Shown piece by piece: positions 39,451 through 48,085 of a stretch of DNA of 64,000 bases. The DNA is from Embleya scabrispora (GTDB taxonomy: Bacteria; Actinomycetota; Actinomycetes; Streptomycetales; Streptomycetaceae). A program made the position numbers and the translations under genes. The stretch lies in NCBI RefSeq assembly GCF_002024165.1, contig NZ_MWQN01000001.1, positions 3,141,365-3,205,364 on the forward strand, read 5' to 3'. Under the pieces are notes generated by a model. That model searched no databases, was not told the DNA's origin, and saw only the letters and a list, made by a program, of their open reading frames with translations. Numbering within the stretch: position 1 is the stretch's first letter; each line of letters starts with the position of its first letter.

Positions 39451-41679
39451 ATGCAGCTCGCAGCGATCGTGATCTCGCTGTTCATCAGCGTGATCGGGTT
39501 CGCCCTACTCGGGCGCACCGCCGCATACATCTACTCGTTCGTCAAACTCGGACAGCCCGTCCGCGGCCGGACCAACGCGGCCGGCAAGCGTCTGGGCACG
39601 ATGCTGACCGAGACCGTCGGGCACACCCGGATGCTCCGCTGGGGCATCGTCGGCGCCGCGCACTGGTTCGTCATGGTCGGCTTCGGCGCGCTCATCCTGA
39701 CCCTGGTCAACGCGTACGGGCAGCTCTTCTCGCCCGAGTTCGCGCTGTGGGGGCTCGGCCACTGGGACCCGTTCGAGGTCTTCACCGAGTTCATGGGCCT
39801 GATGACCGTGCTCGGCATCCTGGTGCTGATCGCGATTCGCCAGCTCAGCCACCCGCGACGGGCGGGCCGCAAGAGCCGGTTCGGCGGGTCCAACTTCGGC
39901 CAGGCGTACTTCGTCGAGTTCGTGGTCGGTTCGGTCGGCGTGTGCATCATGCTGCTGCGCGGGCTGGAGGGCGCGCTGGCCGGGGTGGACTCGTACGAGC
40001 CGGGCTACTGGGTCAGCTACCCGCTGGTCTCCGCGTTCGGCGGCCTCTCCGAGAACTCGCTGGAGAACCTGGTCTACCTGGTCGCCACGATCAAGATCGT
40101 CATCTCGATGACGTGGGCGATCACCATCGGCCTCACCCCCACCATGGGTGTCGCCTGGCACCGGTTCCTGGCGTTCTTCAACATCTACTTCAAGCGCAAC
40201 GCCGACGGCACGGTCGCGCTGGGCGCGCTGCAGCCGATGACCTCCGGCGGCGAGCCGATCGACTTCGAGGACCCCGCCGACGACGCGGTGTTCGGCGTCA
40301 GTCAGATCGAGCACTTCTCCTGGAAGGGCCTGCTCGACTTCTCCACCTGTACCGAGTGCGGTCGGTGCCAGTCGCAGTGCCCGGCGTGGAACACCGGCAA
40401 GCCGCTGTCCCCCAAGCTGCTGATCATGTCGCTGCGCGAGCACGCCTACGCCAAGGCGCCGTACCTGCTCGCGGGCGGCGGCAAGGACGAAGAGGGCAAC
40501 GAGAAGGCCACGCCCGAGCAGCTGGCCAAGGTCCCGGCGGCGGCGCTCGCCGAGGCCGAGCGGCCGCTGATCGGCACCGCCGAGGAGAACGGGGTCATCG
40601 ACCCCGACGTGTTGTGGTCGTGCACCACGTGCGGCGCGTGTGTCGAGCAGTGCCCGGTCGACATCGAGCACGTGGACCACATCGTCGACATGCGCCGCTA
40701 CCAGGTGCTGATCGAGAGCGCGTTCCCGTCCGAGGCGGCGACGATGCTCAAGGGCCTGGAGAACAAGGGCAACCCGTGGGGCGTGGCCACCAAGGCCCGG
40801 CTCGACTGGGTCAAGGAGCTGAAGAAGACCACCGGCATCGAGGTCCCGATCGTCGGCCAGGACATCGAGCCCGCCGAGCTGGAGTACCTGTACTGGGTCG
40901 GCTGCGCGGGTGCGCTGGCCGACGGCCCGAAGAAGACCACCAAGGCGTTCGCCGAGCTGCTCGACATCGCGGGCGTCAAGTACGGGATCCTCGGCAAGGA
41001 GGAGTCCTGCACGGGCGACTCGGCACGCCGACTGGGCTCCGAGGTGGTCTTCCAGATGCTCGCGGCGCAAAACGTCGAGACGCTGAACGCGGCCCTCGAG
41101 GACGCGCCGAAGAAGCGCATCGTCACCACCTGCCCGCACTGCTTCAACACGCTGGCGAACGAATACCCGCAGCTGGACGGGCACTTCGAGGTCATCCACC
41201 ACACCCAGCTGCTCCAGCACCTGATCGACGAGGGCCGGCTGCTGCCGGTCGGGCCGGTCGACGGCCTGGTGACGTACCACGACCCGTGCTACCTCGGTCG
41301 GCACAACAAGGTCTACACGCCCCCGCGCGAGATCATCGCGAGGGTGCCGGGCCTGCGCAACGAGGAGATGCACCGGCACAAGGAGCGCGGCTTCTGCTGC
41401 GGCGCCGGCGGTGCGCGCATGTGGATGGAGGAGCGCATCGGCAAGCGCATCAACAACGAGCGCATGGACGAGGCGCTGTCGCTCAAGCCCGACATCGTCT
41501 CCACCGCGTGCCCGTTCTGCCTGGTGATGTTCACCGACTCGATCAACGCCAAGAAGCAGGCGGGCGAGGCGAAGGAGGAGCTCCAGGTGGTCGACGTGGC
41601 GCAACTGCTGCTCCAGTCGGTCAAGCAGCCGGAGCCGCCGGCCGAGGAGGGCGTCCTGGAGGACGCGGGGGCCAAGTAG
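39451..41679 (+). CDS. Membrane (Fe-S)-binding oxidoreductase, HdrD/GlcF-like
   Basis: 742 residues. About six membrane spans (1-260, NarI/HdrE-like) are fused to two 4Fe-4S clusters (CTECGRCQSQCP near 302 and CTTCGACVEQCP near 392) and two CCG domains (CPHCFN...; CYLGRHNK with CCGAGGARMW and ACPFCLVMF). It resembles heterodisulfide-reductase-like proteins of actinobacteria, which pass electrons between quinones and a soluble partner such as an acyl-CoA or lactate-type dehydrogenase. GGAGGAG lies 10 bases before the ATG at 39451. It stands alone. Confidence 0.9.
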   Translation: MQLAAIVISLFISVIGFALLGRTAAYIYSFVKLGQPVRGRTNAAGKRLGTMLTETVGHTRMLRWGIVGAAHWFVMVGFGALILTLVNAYGQLFSPEFALWGLGHWDPFEVFTEFMGLMTVLGILVLIAIRQLSHPRRAGRKSRFGGSNFGQAYFVEFVVGSVGVCIMLLRGLEGALAGVDSYEPGYWVSYPLVSAFGGLSENSLENLVYLVATIKIVISMTWAITIGLTPTMGVAWHRFLAFFNIYFKRNADGTVALGALQPMTSGGEPIDFEDPADDAVFGVSQIEHFSWKGLLDFSTCTECGRCQSQCPAWNTGKPLSPKLLIMSLREHAYAKAPYLLAGGGKDEEGNEKATPEQLAKVPAAALAEAERPLIGTAEENGVIDPDVLWSCTTCGACVEQCPVDIEHVDHIVDMRRYQVLIESAFPSEAATMLKGLENKGNPWGVATKARLDWVKELKKTTGIEVPIVGQDIEPAELEYLYWVGCAGALADGPKKTTKAFAELLDIAGVKYGILGKEESCTGDSARRLGSEVVFQMLAAQNVETLNAALEDAPKKRIVTTCPHCFNTLANEYPQLDGHFEVIHHTQLLQHLIDEGRLLPVGPVDGLVTYHDPCYLGRHNKVYTPPREIIARVPGLRNEEMHRHKERGFCCGAGGARMWMEERIGKRINNERMDEALSLKPDIVSTACPFCLVMFTDSINAKKQAGEAKEELQVVDVAQLLLQSVKQPEPPAEEGVLEDAGAK

Positions 41680-41746
41680 CTTTTCCGGGGCGCGCTTCGG
41701 TGCGCTCGGTGTGCGGCGAGCGCCGTCGGTTCCCTTGGGGCCGGCG

Positions 41747-41803
41747 GCGTTCGGTTTTTGGGCGTTCAGTTTTGGGCGTTCGGTTTTGGGCGTTCGGTTT
41801 TGT
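41747..41803. repeat. Four tandem copies of a 14-15 bp repeat
   Basis: GCGTTCGGTTTTGG repeated four times with minor changes (unit starts 41747, 41762, 41776, 41790), in the gap between the Fe-S reductase and the Yip1 gene. Rich in TTTT, unusual for this DNA. Confidence 0.8.
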
Positions 41804-41864
41804 GCCCGAATTACCACCGTCCCGCGACGACGGTGGGGGGTGTGGTGCCGGTACCGTCAGGGGT

Positions 41865-42824
41865 GTGACTGGCAATGGACCCTACGACCCGTACCGGCAA
41901 CAGCCCCCGCCTGCCGGGCAGGGTTACCCACCACCTCAGTACGGCGGGGCTTACGGCGACGGGTACGGGCAGCAGCAGGGGCAGCCTGGGCAGCAGGGGT
42001 ACGGGCATCCCGGGCAGCAGGGACAGCCCGGGTATGGGCAGCCTGGGCAGCAGGGGTACGGGCAGCAGCCGGTTCCGCCGCCTCCGCCGCCGTCGCAGGG
42101 TGGGCAGGGCGGATCGGGTGGGCCGGGGGGCTCGGGTTACGGGCCGCTGTCGCTGCCCGACGAGACGAGTCTGTACATCTACGGCGCGCCGCCGGAGGAG
42201 TACACGACGGTGACGCCGTCGGTACCTCCTCCGCACCAGCAGCCGCAGCAGTACCAGCCGCCGCCGTACGGCGGGCCGCCGAGGTACCTGCACTGGAAAG
42301 AAGTGCTGAGCGGGCTCGTGTTGCGGCCGCTGCGCACCATGAACGAGGTCCGCGACCAGGCGGTGTGGTGGCCGGCGCTGATCATGTCCGCGCTCGGCGG
42401 TGTGCTCGCGGTGCTGGCCAACGACGCGTCGCGCAAGGAGATCCTGCACTCGACGCTGAGCACGAGCGTGCCGGCGCTCGGCATCGTCGTGGTCATGGTG
42501 CCCGCGTTCTGCGCGCTGCTCGGTCTGGTCTCACATGCGCTGGCCACCCAGTTCGGCGGCAACGGCTCGCCGACGCCGTTCATCACGCTGTCGATGATCG
42601 TGGTCTGGATCGCGGACGCGCCGCGCCTGGCGGTCGCGATGTTCGCGCCGGACAAGAACTCGATCGTGACCGGCGTCGGGCTGCTCTCGTTCGTGCTGAC
42701 GGCGTGGTTGTTGACGACGTTGATGATGCGCGTGCACGAGTTGGCGTGGCCGCGTGCGCTCGGGTGTGTGGCGGTCGAGTTGATTGCGCTGTTGTTGGTG
42801 TTGAAGCTGCCGCTGACGTCGTGA
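41865..42824 (+). CDS. Yip1-family membrane protein
   Basis: 319 residues from GTG 41865. Residues 1-140 are Gln/Gly/Pro/Tyr-rich and repetitive (PGQQGYG units); the C-terminal 180 residues have about five hydrophobic spans (VWWPALIMSALGGVLAVLA, ALGIVVVMVPAFCALLGLV, ITLSMIVVWIADAP, VGLLSFVLTAWLLTTLMM, LGCVAVELIALLLVL) in the Yip1 pattern after LSGLVLRPLRTMNEV. Role unknown. The stop codon falls in an 8-bp repeat array. Confidence 0.8.
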   Translation: MTGNGPYDPYRQQPPPAGQGYPPPQYGGAYGDGYGQQQGQPGQQGYGHPGQQGQPGYGQPGQQGYGQQPVPPPPPPSQGGQGGSGGPGGSGYGPLSLPDETSLYIYGAPPEEYTTVTPSVPPPHQQPQQYQPPPYGGPPRYLHWKEVLSGLVLRPLRTMNEVRDQAVWWPALIMSALGGVLAVLANDASRKEILHSTLSTSVPALGIVVVMVPAFCALLGLVSHALATQFGGNGSPTPFITLSMIVVWIADAPRLAVAMFAPDKNSIVTGVGLLSFVLTAWLLTTLMMRVHELAWPRALGCVAVELIALLLVLKLPLTS

Positions 42825-42853
42825 CGTCGTGACGTCGTGACGTCGTGACGTCG
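42814..42853. repeat. Five tandem copies of TGACGTCG
   Basis: Units start at 42814, 42822, 42830, 42838 and 42846; each contains the palindrome GACGTC. The first overlaps the 3' end of the Yip1 gene. The rest of 42854-43128 has no gene that I can support. Confidence 0.85.
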
Positions 42854-43128
42854 GGGGGCTTAGGGCGGGGCGTGAGTCGGCGGCGCGGGGTCGTGGCCTT
42901 GTGGCCTCGTGCACCTGAGTTCGGGGCGGGTGCGGGGGCTGACGCCTGGTCAGGCCGGTGACGAAGCGTGCCGGCAGTGGACCAAGCGGACCGCAAGCGG
43001 CACGGTCGGGCCGCGTTGCGGATCTGTTCGGGGGCCGTTTCGGGCGGTGTACTCGTAGGAGTACCGGGAGTACACCTGCCGGACCACGACACTTCGCCGT
43101 GGTCGCGGTCGCGAGGAACGGAACGGAC

Positions 43129-43731
43129 ATGCTTGTGCGGCAACGCACCCGGGCTGCGCTCCAGGCCGCCGCCCTCTTCTACGTCGTGGATCGCGGTTGG
43201 CCCGTGCTGCCCGGCGCCTACGTCGAGGACGGCCGATGTTCGTGCGGCGACGCCGAATGCCCCGACCCGGGGGCGCACCCCGCCGCCGAACCGGGGCTGA
43301 CCCGGGCCACCCGGTCGACGGACGACGTGTGGGAGTGGTGGAGCGGCAAGCCGTACACCGTCCTGCTGGCGAGCGGGCTGGAGTTCGACGTGCTGGACGC
43401 GCCGGCGCAGGTCGGCTACGCGGCGATCCGCCAGCTCGAACTGGTCGGCCTGCCGCTGGGGCCGGTGTTGCAGCTGCCGAGCGGGCGGTTGTTGTTCCTG
43501 GTCGATCCGGGTGCGCGCAACCTGTACTGGTACACGGTGGACCACAACGACACGGCCCGGTTCGACGTCCGGCACCACGCGGTCGGCCACTTCGTACCGG
43601 CTCCGCCCTCGTCCACGGCGTGCGGGGGGTGGACCCGATGGGCGGTGCCGCCGGACCCGGTCGAGCGGGGGCTGCCGGGGGCGGTGGACGTACTCGGGGC
43701 GTTGATGCGGTTCAGCACACAGGCCCGGTGA
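43129..43731 (+). CDS. Short bifunctional primase/polymerase-like protein
   Basis: 200 residues. LQAAALFYVVDRGWPVLPG (about 11-29), a zinc-like CSCGDAECPDPGAHP (38-52), RSTDDVWEWWSGKPY and VLQLPSGRLLFLV follow the N-terminal pattern of AEP primase/polymerase domains found in Streptomyces phage-like proteins. The expected catalytic acidic pair is not clear (LEFDVLDAP may be the remnant), so it may have lost catalysis. ATG 43129 with GAGGAA upstream. Confidence 0.7.
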   Translation: MLVRQRTRAALQAAALFYVVDRGWPVLPGAYVEDGRCSCGDAECPDPGAHPAAEPGLTRATRSTDDVWEWWSGKPYTVLLASGLEFDVLDAPAQVGYAAIRQLELVGLPLGPVLQLPSGRLLFLVDPGARNLYWYTVDHNDTARFDVRHHAVGHFVPAPPSSTACGGWTRWAVPPDPVERGLPGAVDVLGALMRFSTQAR

Positions 43732-43763
43732 CGCGGGCGACGTCGTCCCGCCCCGCTCGTCGC

Positions 43764-44261
43764 TCAGGCGTCGAGGATCTGGCCTTGGCGGGTGACCACG
43801 GGCGGCTCGACGGACCACGGGAAGTTGATCCAGTCGTCGGTGTGCTTCCACACGTATTCGCACTTCACCAGCGACTGCGGCTTCTCGTACACGACGGCGC
43901 AGCGCACCTCGGCCACATTGCCCTCGCAGAAGTCGCGGACCAGGAGCAGCGTCTTGCCGGTGTCGGCGACGTCGTCCGCGATGAGCACCTTCTTGTTCGA
44001 GAAGTCCACCACGTCGGGCACCGGCGCGAGCATGACGGGCATGTCCAGCGTGGTGCCGATCCCCGTGTAGAACTCGACGTTGACCAGGTGCAGGTTCTTC
44101 ACATCGAGCGCATACGCCAGCGCGCCGGCCGCGAACACGCCGCCGCGGGCGATCGACAGGATGATGTCGGGCTCGTACCCGTCCGCCGCGACCTGCATGG
44201 CCAGCTCGCGCGTGGCCTGACCGAAGAGCGGCCAGGTGAGGTTTTCGCGCACGTCACTCAT
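43764..44261 (-). CDS. Phosphoribosyltransferase
   Basis: 165-residue type I PRTase. The PRPP loop KVLIADDVADTGKTLLLVRD (about 91-110) and the pyrophosphate loop SIARGGVFAAGALAYAL (about 37-53) are intact; WKHTDDWINFPW near the C-terminus is typical of xanthine/guanine-type or related family members. Probably purine salvage, base not determined. ATG 44261. The gene lies downstream of dcd on the same strand, 124 bases away. Confidence 0.88.
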   Translation of the reverse strand: MSDVRENLTWPLFGQATRELAMQVAADGYEPDIILSIARGGVFAAGALAYALDVKNLHLVNVEFYTGIGTTLDMPVMLAPVPDVVDFSNKKVLIADDVADTGKTLLLVRDFCEGNVAEVRCAVVYEKPQSLVKCEYVWKHTDDWINFPWSVEPPVVTRQGQILDA

Positions 44262-44385
44262 GTCCGGAGATGCCTATCTTCTGCTCGGGGGCGTCGGTCG
44301 CGGGGCGTGGTGTCGGAGTCGGGCCGAGGTCGGGATCGAGATCGGGTCGTCCTTGACGGTCGTCCAGACCACCCACCCATCCCTC

Positions 44386-44967
44386 CTAATCGCGGACGTT
44401 CGTGCGGTGGAAGTCCTTGAACGACCGGGAGGGGGTCGGCCCGCGCTGCCCCTGGTAGCGCGACCCGTACACCGAGGACCCATACGGAAACTCAGCCGGC
44501 GACGACAGCCGGAACATGCACAGCTGGCCGATCTTCATCCCCGGCCACAACTTGATCGGCAAGGTCGCGACGTTGGACAGCTCCAGCGTCACATGCCCGG
44601 AGAAGCCCGGGTCGATGAACCCGGCGGTCGAGTGCGTCAGCAGCCCGAGCCGCCCCAACGAACTCTTCCCCTCAAGCCGCGACGCGACATCGTCCGGCAA
44701 CGACACGACCTCGTAGGTCGAACCGAGCGCGAACTCGCCCGGGTGCAGAATGAACGGTTCACCCTCCGGCGGCTCGATCATCCGCGTGAGATCGGGCTGC
44801 TCGACGGCGGGGTCGATGTGCGGGTACTTGTGGTTCTCGAAGACCCGAAAGAACCGGTCGAGTCGAACGTCCACACTCGACGGCTGAACCATGGCCGGCT
44901 CGTAGGGATCGATCCGAACCCGACCGCAGTCGATCTCCGCGCGAATGTCCTTGTCCGATAGAAGCAC
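44386..44967 (-). CDS. dcd: dCTP deaminase (probably bifunctional dCTP deaminase/dUTPase)
   Basis: 193 residues. Converts dCTP towards dUMP for dTMP synthesis. [11 protein letters not shown] opens the protein, [11 protein letters not shown] follows, and the key motif [20 protein letters not shown] (with the catalytic Glu) is followed by [16 protein letters not shown]. This matches the mycobacterial form that also hydrolyses dUTP. The start is GTG 44967 without a ribosome site; TACGCT ends 6 bases upstream, so a leaderless mRNA is likely. Confidence 0.95.
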   Translation of the reverse strand: MLLSDKDIRAEIDCGRVRIDPYEPAMVQPSSVDVRLDRFFRVFENHKYPHIDPAVEQPDLTRMIEPPEGEPFILHPGEFALGSTYEVVSLPDDVASRLEGKSSLGRLGLLTHSTAGFIDPGFSGHVTLELSNVATLPIKLWPGMKIGQLCMFRLSSPAEFPYGSSVYGSRYQGQRGPTPSRSFKDFHRTNVRD

Positions 44968-44973
44968 GGGCAA

Positions 44974-44979
44974 AGCGTA
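44974..44979 (-). promoter_or_regulatory. -10 box of a leaderless dcd promoter
   Basis: On the minus strand TACGCT is followed by TTGCCC and then the GTG start, placing the transcript start at the start codon. A TTGGGT about 19 bases upstream is a weak -35. Confidence 0.4.
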
Positions 44980-45104
44980 ATCGCAGCTCCCCGGATCCAC
45001 CCAAACGCTCCCGCACCGCTCCGCACCCACCGCCGGAACGATGCTGCGACCACACTCGACCATCCGGTAGAGTGACGGTGCAGCGCTCCAAGGAGTCCTG
45101 TGTT

Positions 45105-45175
45105 GCGGGCGTAGTTTAATGGTAGAACATGAGCTTCCCAAGCTTAGAACGCGAGTTCGATTCTCGTCGCCCGCT
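45105..45175 (+). tRNA. tRNA-Gly(CCC)
   Basis: 71 bases plus an encoded CCA at 45176-45178. Acceptor stem GCGGGCG/CGCCCGC, D stem GTTT/GAAC, anticodon stem TGAGC/GCTTA around loop TTCCCAA (anticodon CCC, reading GGG), T arm GCGAG-TTCGATT-CTCGT. Its 3' half is the integration site of the neighbouring element. Confidence 0.95.
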
Positions 45176-45176
45176 C
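45139..45176 (+). repeat. att copy 1 (tRNA-Gly 3' end)
   Basis: 38-bp att core from the anticodon loop through the CC of CCA; identical to 53382-53419. Forms the left attachment junction. Confidence 0.9.
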
Positions 45177-45184
45177 CATATGTA

Positions 45185-45223
45185 AAGGCCCAGGTCACGG
45201 ACATAATCCGTAACCTGGGCCTT
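45185..45223. terminator. Hairpin between tRNA-Gly/att and int
   Basis: AAGGCCCAGGT/ACCTGGGCCTT (45185-45195, 45213-45223) plus an inner ACGGA/TCCGT pair. It ends with TT on either strand and probably stops both tRNA and int transcription. Related hairpins follow att copies 2 (53428-53466) and 3 (about 55965-56005). Confidence 0.75.
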
Positions 45224-45240
45224 CGCCGTTCCCAGGGCTC

Positions 45241-46395
45241 CTACGCCTCGCGTGCCAGATCCGTGCCAGATTGGGGATGATCTTGGGGCCGAGATTTCTT
45301 GATCCGCTTCGCGATCGAGTCCGCGATGGCTTGGTCCCGGCCAGCGCGAGCGTGTTGATAGATGAGCGCGGCGCGTGACGTCGACTGGCCCATGCGATCC
45401 ATCAGCTCTCGGAGGGTGGCGCCGGTCTCGGCGGCGAGGACGTTCCCGGTATGACGTAGATCGTGGAAGTGGAGGTCAGTCACTCCGAGGTGATGGGTCC
45501 CGCGGCGCCATACCCGGGTGAAGTTGCAGCGACGCAGGGCTGCCCCCTTCGGACCGACGAAGAGCAAGCCGTCTTCTTCCTTCTCCGCGAACCACTCCAC
45601 TTGCCGACGCAGGTCGAGGAGTATCGGCGCGGGGATGGTGACGGTGCGCTTGCCGGCGGCCGACTTCGGCGGTCCGGTGATGCGCTTGCCGTTGCTCATC
45701 TCGATTGCGGAGACGTCGATACGGATGGCGCCTGCGTCGAGATCCACGTGATCGCGACGGAGGGCCACGAGTTCGCCCCAGCGCAGGGAACCGAAGGCCG
45801 CAAGGAGGACGAGAGCCCGGTAGCGAGGCCCGACGCCATCCGCGAGGGTGAAGACCTGTTCGAGGGTGAGGATCGGCCGCTCCGGAGCCTTCTCGTCGCC
45901 GCCGCCCTTGATGCGGCAGGGGTTGCGGCGGATCAGGCCGTCGTCCACGGCGGTGTTCATGATCGCGCGCATGAGCCGGTACGCCTTGGCGGTGGTCGAC
46001 AGGCCGACGCCGCCTTCCAGGCGAGTGGCGCGCCAGCGGCGTACGTCCGCCTCCTTGATAGTCGGGATGGCCGCCATGCCAAAGGTGGGCATCAGGTGCA
46101 GGCGAAGCAGGATGCTGTACAACTCACGCGTGCGCGGTCGGAGGTTCGGCCGCTCCTTGATCCAGGCGATGGCGAACGTACCGAAGACCAAGTCGCCGCG
46201 CGGGTCGATCCAGTCGCCGCGCCGCATCTCCGACTCGGTGTCGGTCAGCCACTCTTCGGCGGCCGTCTTGGTGGCAAAGGTCTTGTCAGCTGTCAGCAGT
46301 TGGCCATCCGGCCCGGGGTATCGCGCCTGCCACTTCTTGGACGGAAGTTGACGGACCGCCCCGAAACGACGGCGCCGCCCCTTGTTGTTGGCCAT
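45241..46395 (-). CDS. int: Tyrosine site-specific integrase
   Basis: 384-residue phage-type integrase. Arm-binding N-terminus (RRRRFGAVRQLPSKKWQARYPGPDG), core-binding SAM-like domain (about 75-165) and catalytic domain with Arg in FGSLRWGELVALR, Lys in GKRTVTIPAP, HDLRHTGNVLA (HxxR) and the nucleophile in AALIYQHA. It integrates the element into tRNA-Gly. ATG 46395 shares its A with the xis stop (TGATG), so the two are coupled. The arm-type repeats lie over its last codons. Confidence 0.95.
   Translation of the reverse strand: MANNKGRRRRFGAVRQLPSKKWQARYPGPDGQLLTADKTFATKTAAEEWLTDTESEMRRGDWIDPRGDLVFGTFAIAWIKERPNLRPRTRELYSILLRLHLMPTFGMAAIPTIKEADVRRWRATRLEGGVGLSTTAKAYRLMRAIMNTAVDDGLIRRNPCRIKGGGDEKAPERPILTLEQVFTLADGVGPRYRALVLLAAFGSLRWGELVALRRDHVDLDAGAIRIDVSAIEMSNGKRITGPPKSAAGKRTVTIPAPILLDLRRQVEWFAEKEEDGLLFVGPKGAALRRCNFTRVWRRGTHHLGVTDLHFHDLRHTGNVLAAETGATLRELMDRMGQSTSRAALIYQHARAGRDQAIADSIAKRIKKSRPQDHPQSGTDLAREA
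45252..45270. repeat. Putative integrase arm sites, left end
   Basis: Two GTGCCAGA copies, 45252-45259 and 45263-45270, 11 bp apart, at the 3' end of int about 75 bp from the att core. The same pair, same spacing, occurs near att copies 2 and 3. Confidence 0.6.
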
Positions 46396-46610
46396 CAGGC
46401 CGCCTTTCCATGAGTTCTGCCAGGCTCCACGAGCCCAGCGCGAATGAAGGCGTCGACCGCGTCCGCCGGAATCCGGACATGGCGGCCGATCCGAATGAAG
46501 GTGATGCGTCGCTCTGCGATGAGGCGACGGACGAAGCGCTCGCCGACATTGAGCCGGTCGGCGGCTTGGGGGACGGTCAGGAGCCGTCCGGGAGTGCTCT
46601 TCTCGCTCAC
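46395..46610 (-). CDS. xis: Excisionase-like DNA-binding protein
   Basis: 71 residues from GTG 46610: RLLTVPQAADRLNVGERFVRRLIAERRITFIRIGRHVRIPADAVDAFIRAG is a MerR-type winged helix of the excisionase family (HTH_17). It directs excision with the integrase and precedes it by a one-base overlap. Confidence 0.88.
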   Translation of the reverse strand: MSEKSTPGRLLTVPQAADRLNVGERFVRRLIAERRITFIRIGRHVRIPADAVDAFIRAGLVEPGRTHGKAA

Positions 46611-46662
46611 GGGAGCAAGTCCCCTCGCAGGTCTGGACTGGTCAGGTCGCGTCCTGTTGGGC

Positions 46663-46791
46663 CCGTCTGCGTGGGGACCTCGGCTCTGTTGTCTCGACAC
46701 CGTTTGGGCGTTTGGTCGGTGCGAGCCGGCCTGTGGCGGCCGTTGCCGAATATCGGTCGGGTGGTGCGTTGGTCCGGCCGGGTGCGCGGGG
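46663..46791. repeat. 129-bp non-coding block, identical to 54848-54976
   Basis: Upstream of xis-int. All 129 bases match the copy in element 2, although the int and xis copies beside it have diverged with frameshifts. Probably holds the xis-int promoter or another functional site; contains CCGA-ATA-TCGG (about 46747-46757). Confidence 0.85.
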
Positions 46792-46824
46792 GGCCGTTTT
46801 GCGCACCCGACCGGGGTGTGTGGG

Positions 46825-47130
46825 TCAGGCTGCTTCGTCGTGGGCGGCGAGGTGATCCAGCTCGGCACAAAGGCCGTTGGCGAGGAGCGCGGCCAGGCGG
46901 TGGACTGCGTCGGCGGGGACGGGGCCGAGGTTGACCAAGCCGTCACCGTGGACGTTCACTTCCGCCTTGAGCGCTCCGAAACCGTCGTCCAGACCGGCTG
47001 TTGTGAGGCGTTTGGCGAGTTCAGTCGTGGCGTTGTTCGCCGTGCGCTAGCCACGGACATAGGGGATGCCGGCGTCCAGGACCTCGGCAGGTGGTGCGCA
47101 GGTTCGAGCGTTGTCGGCTGCGGGGCGCAT
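46825..47130 (-). pseudogene. Small conserved gene interrupted by an in-frame TAG
   Basis: ATG 47130 has a perfect AGGAGGT six bases upstream. It reads MRPAADNARTCAPPAEVLDA and on to YVRG, meets TAG at codon 28 (47049-47047), then stays open in the same frame for 73 codons (RTANNATTELAKRLTTAGLD... to HLAAHDEAA). The downstream part is paralogous to the 80-residue gene next to it and is also found in element 2, which lacks one base here and so is in another frame. A restart at an internal GTG (EVNVHGDG) is possible. Confidence 0.6.
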
Positions 47131-47144
47131 GGCGCTACCTCCTG

Positions 47145-47387
47145 TCAGGCGGGGTTCTTCTCTGCTGTGGCGAGGAGTTCGGCGAGCCTGGTAGCGGCTT
47201 CCGGCGTGGTGCGGCCGAGTTCGACGTAGCCGTGCCCGAAGGCGTTGACGTCGGCACGGAGGTAGGGGAAGTGCTCGGCGAGGCCGACGGCGATCAAAAC
47301 GTCCCGTAGGGCAACGACGGCGGACCGCGCTTCGTACCAGGCCGTGGTGTCGATGGGCGACCAGGAGGCCGCGTCCGGTTCACTCAT
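47145..47387 (-). CDS. Small conserved hypothetical protein of the element
   Basis: 80 residues: WYEARSAVVALRDVLIAVGLAEHFPYLRADVNAFGHGYVELGRTTPEAATRLAELLATAEKN. Shares the pattern GL..F..LRA.VN..G.G.V.LG...P.A...LA.LLA with the interrupted gene downstream. The ATG at 47387 has GAGGGA seven bases upstream and overlaps the stop of the preceding gene by 8 bases. Function unknown; such genes accompany regulators in Streptomyces elements. Confidence 0.75.
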   Translation of the reverse strand: MSEPDAASWSPIDTTAWYEARSAVVALRDVLIAVGLAEHFPYLRADVNAFGHGYVELGRTTPEAATRLAELLATAEKNPA

Positions 47388-47871
47388 CGTCCGTTCCCTC
47401 GGCTGCAGCAGTCAGGTTGCGCAGCGCGATGAGGAGATAGACGGTGAGCACCGCGACCGCGTCGCGATTGAGGGTGGATTCCTCCGTGGGCTTGCTGAGC
47501 CACTGGTAGCGATCTCCGGCTTCGGCATCTCGGCCGGGGACCACCAGATACCCGCCTGTCGAGAGGTAGCGGTACGGCACCTCCCCTCGCAGAACCCTCA
47601 ACGCGCCCGCGAAGAAGGGCTCCCCGACCGGCGCGATAAGGAAGGCGACCTTCCGCGCCTGGTGGTCGATGACGGACGGCGGAGCCAGGGAACCGAGACG
47701 CCGATACCAGTCGACCGCTTCGATGCCCAGCCGGTCCGCCACGATGACCGCGTCCACGACGTGGCCGGTCGCCCACAGCCGAGGCGCCCGGGGGTGTCCG
47801 GTCCCGGCCGAGGTGCCAAGGGCTGCGAGCAGCCAACCACCGGCGGATTCACTCGCCTGATGAAGCGTCAT
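47380..47871 (-). CDS. Hypothetical protein of the element
   Basis: 163 residues from ATG 47871 (GGGAG six bases upstream; ATG 47877 is too close to it). Segments SAGGWLLAALGTSAGTGHPRAPRLWATG, VVDAVIVADRLGIEAVDWYRRL, SVIDHQARKVAFLIAPVG and YLSTGGYLVVPG suggest a primase/polymerase-like or related accessory domain, but no catalytic motif is visible and the family is unclear. It heads the leftward group and is divergent from the HTH/TPR regulator. Confidence 0.7.
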   Translation of the reverse strand: MTLHQASESAGGWLLAALGTSAGTGHPRAPRLWATGHVVDAVIVADRLGIEAVDWYRRLGSLAPPSVIDHQARKVAFLIAPVGEPFFAGALRVLRGEVPYRYLSTGGYLVVPGRDAEAGDRYQWLSKPTEESTLNRDAVAVLTVYLLIALRNLTAAAEGTDDE

Positions 47872-48085
47872 GTTCATCTCCCGAAGCCCGCCGGTCGTTC
47901 CGCCGGGCATCACCACGATGCGACGGCGGCACCGGTCCGAGGCAGACGGCAAGGGATGACAAGGGGTGACACGGCTTGTCACCTCAGCGCGTGTCAACGA
48001 GATCAACTCACTGCGATTCTTTGACGATGCTTCGTGTGCGCGAGCACGATGGCTGGATCTGGCTCCGTTTCCGGGGAGGCGATTC

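Noticed and set aside
39505-41817. 770-codon minus-strand frame opposite the Fe-S reductase
   Set aside because: Antisense shadow; the plus-strand gene has four cluster motifs and a ribosome site.
42814-42853. CRISPR-like or origin iterons
   Set aside because: Units are only 8 bp and directly abutting; no rep gene is nearby.
43129-43731. Active phage primase/polymerase
   Set aside because: Too short and lacks a clear catalytic acidic pair; kept as primase-like only.
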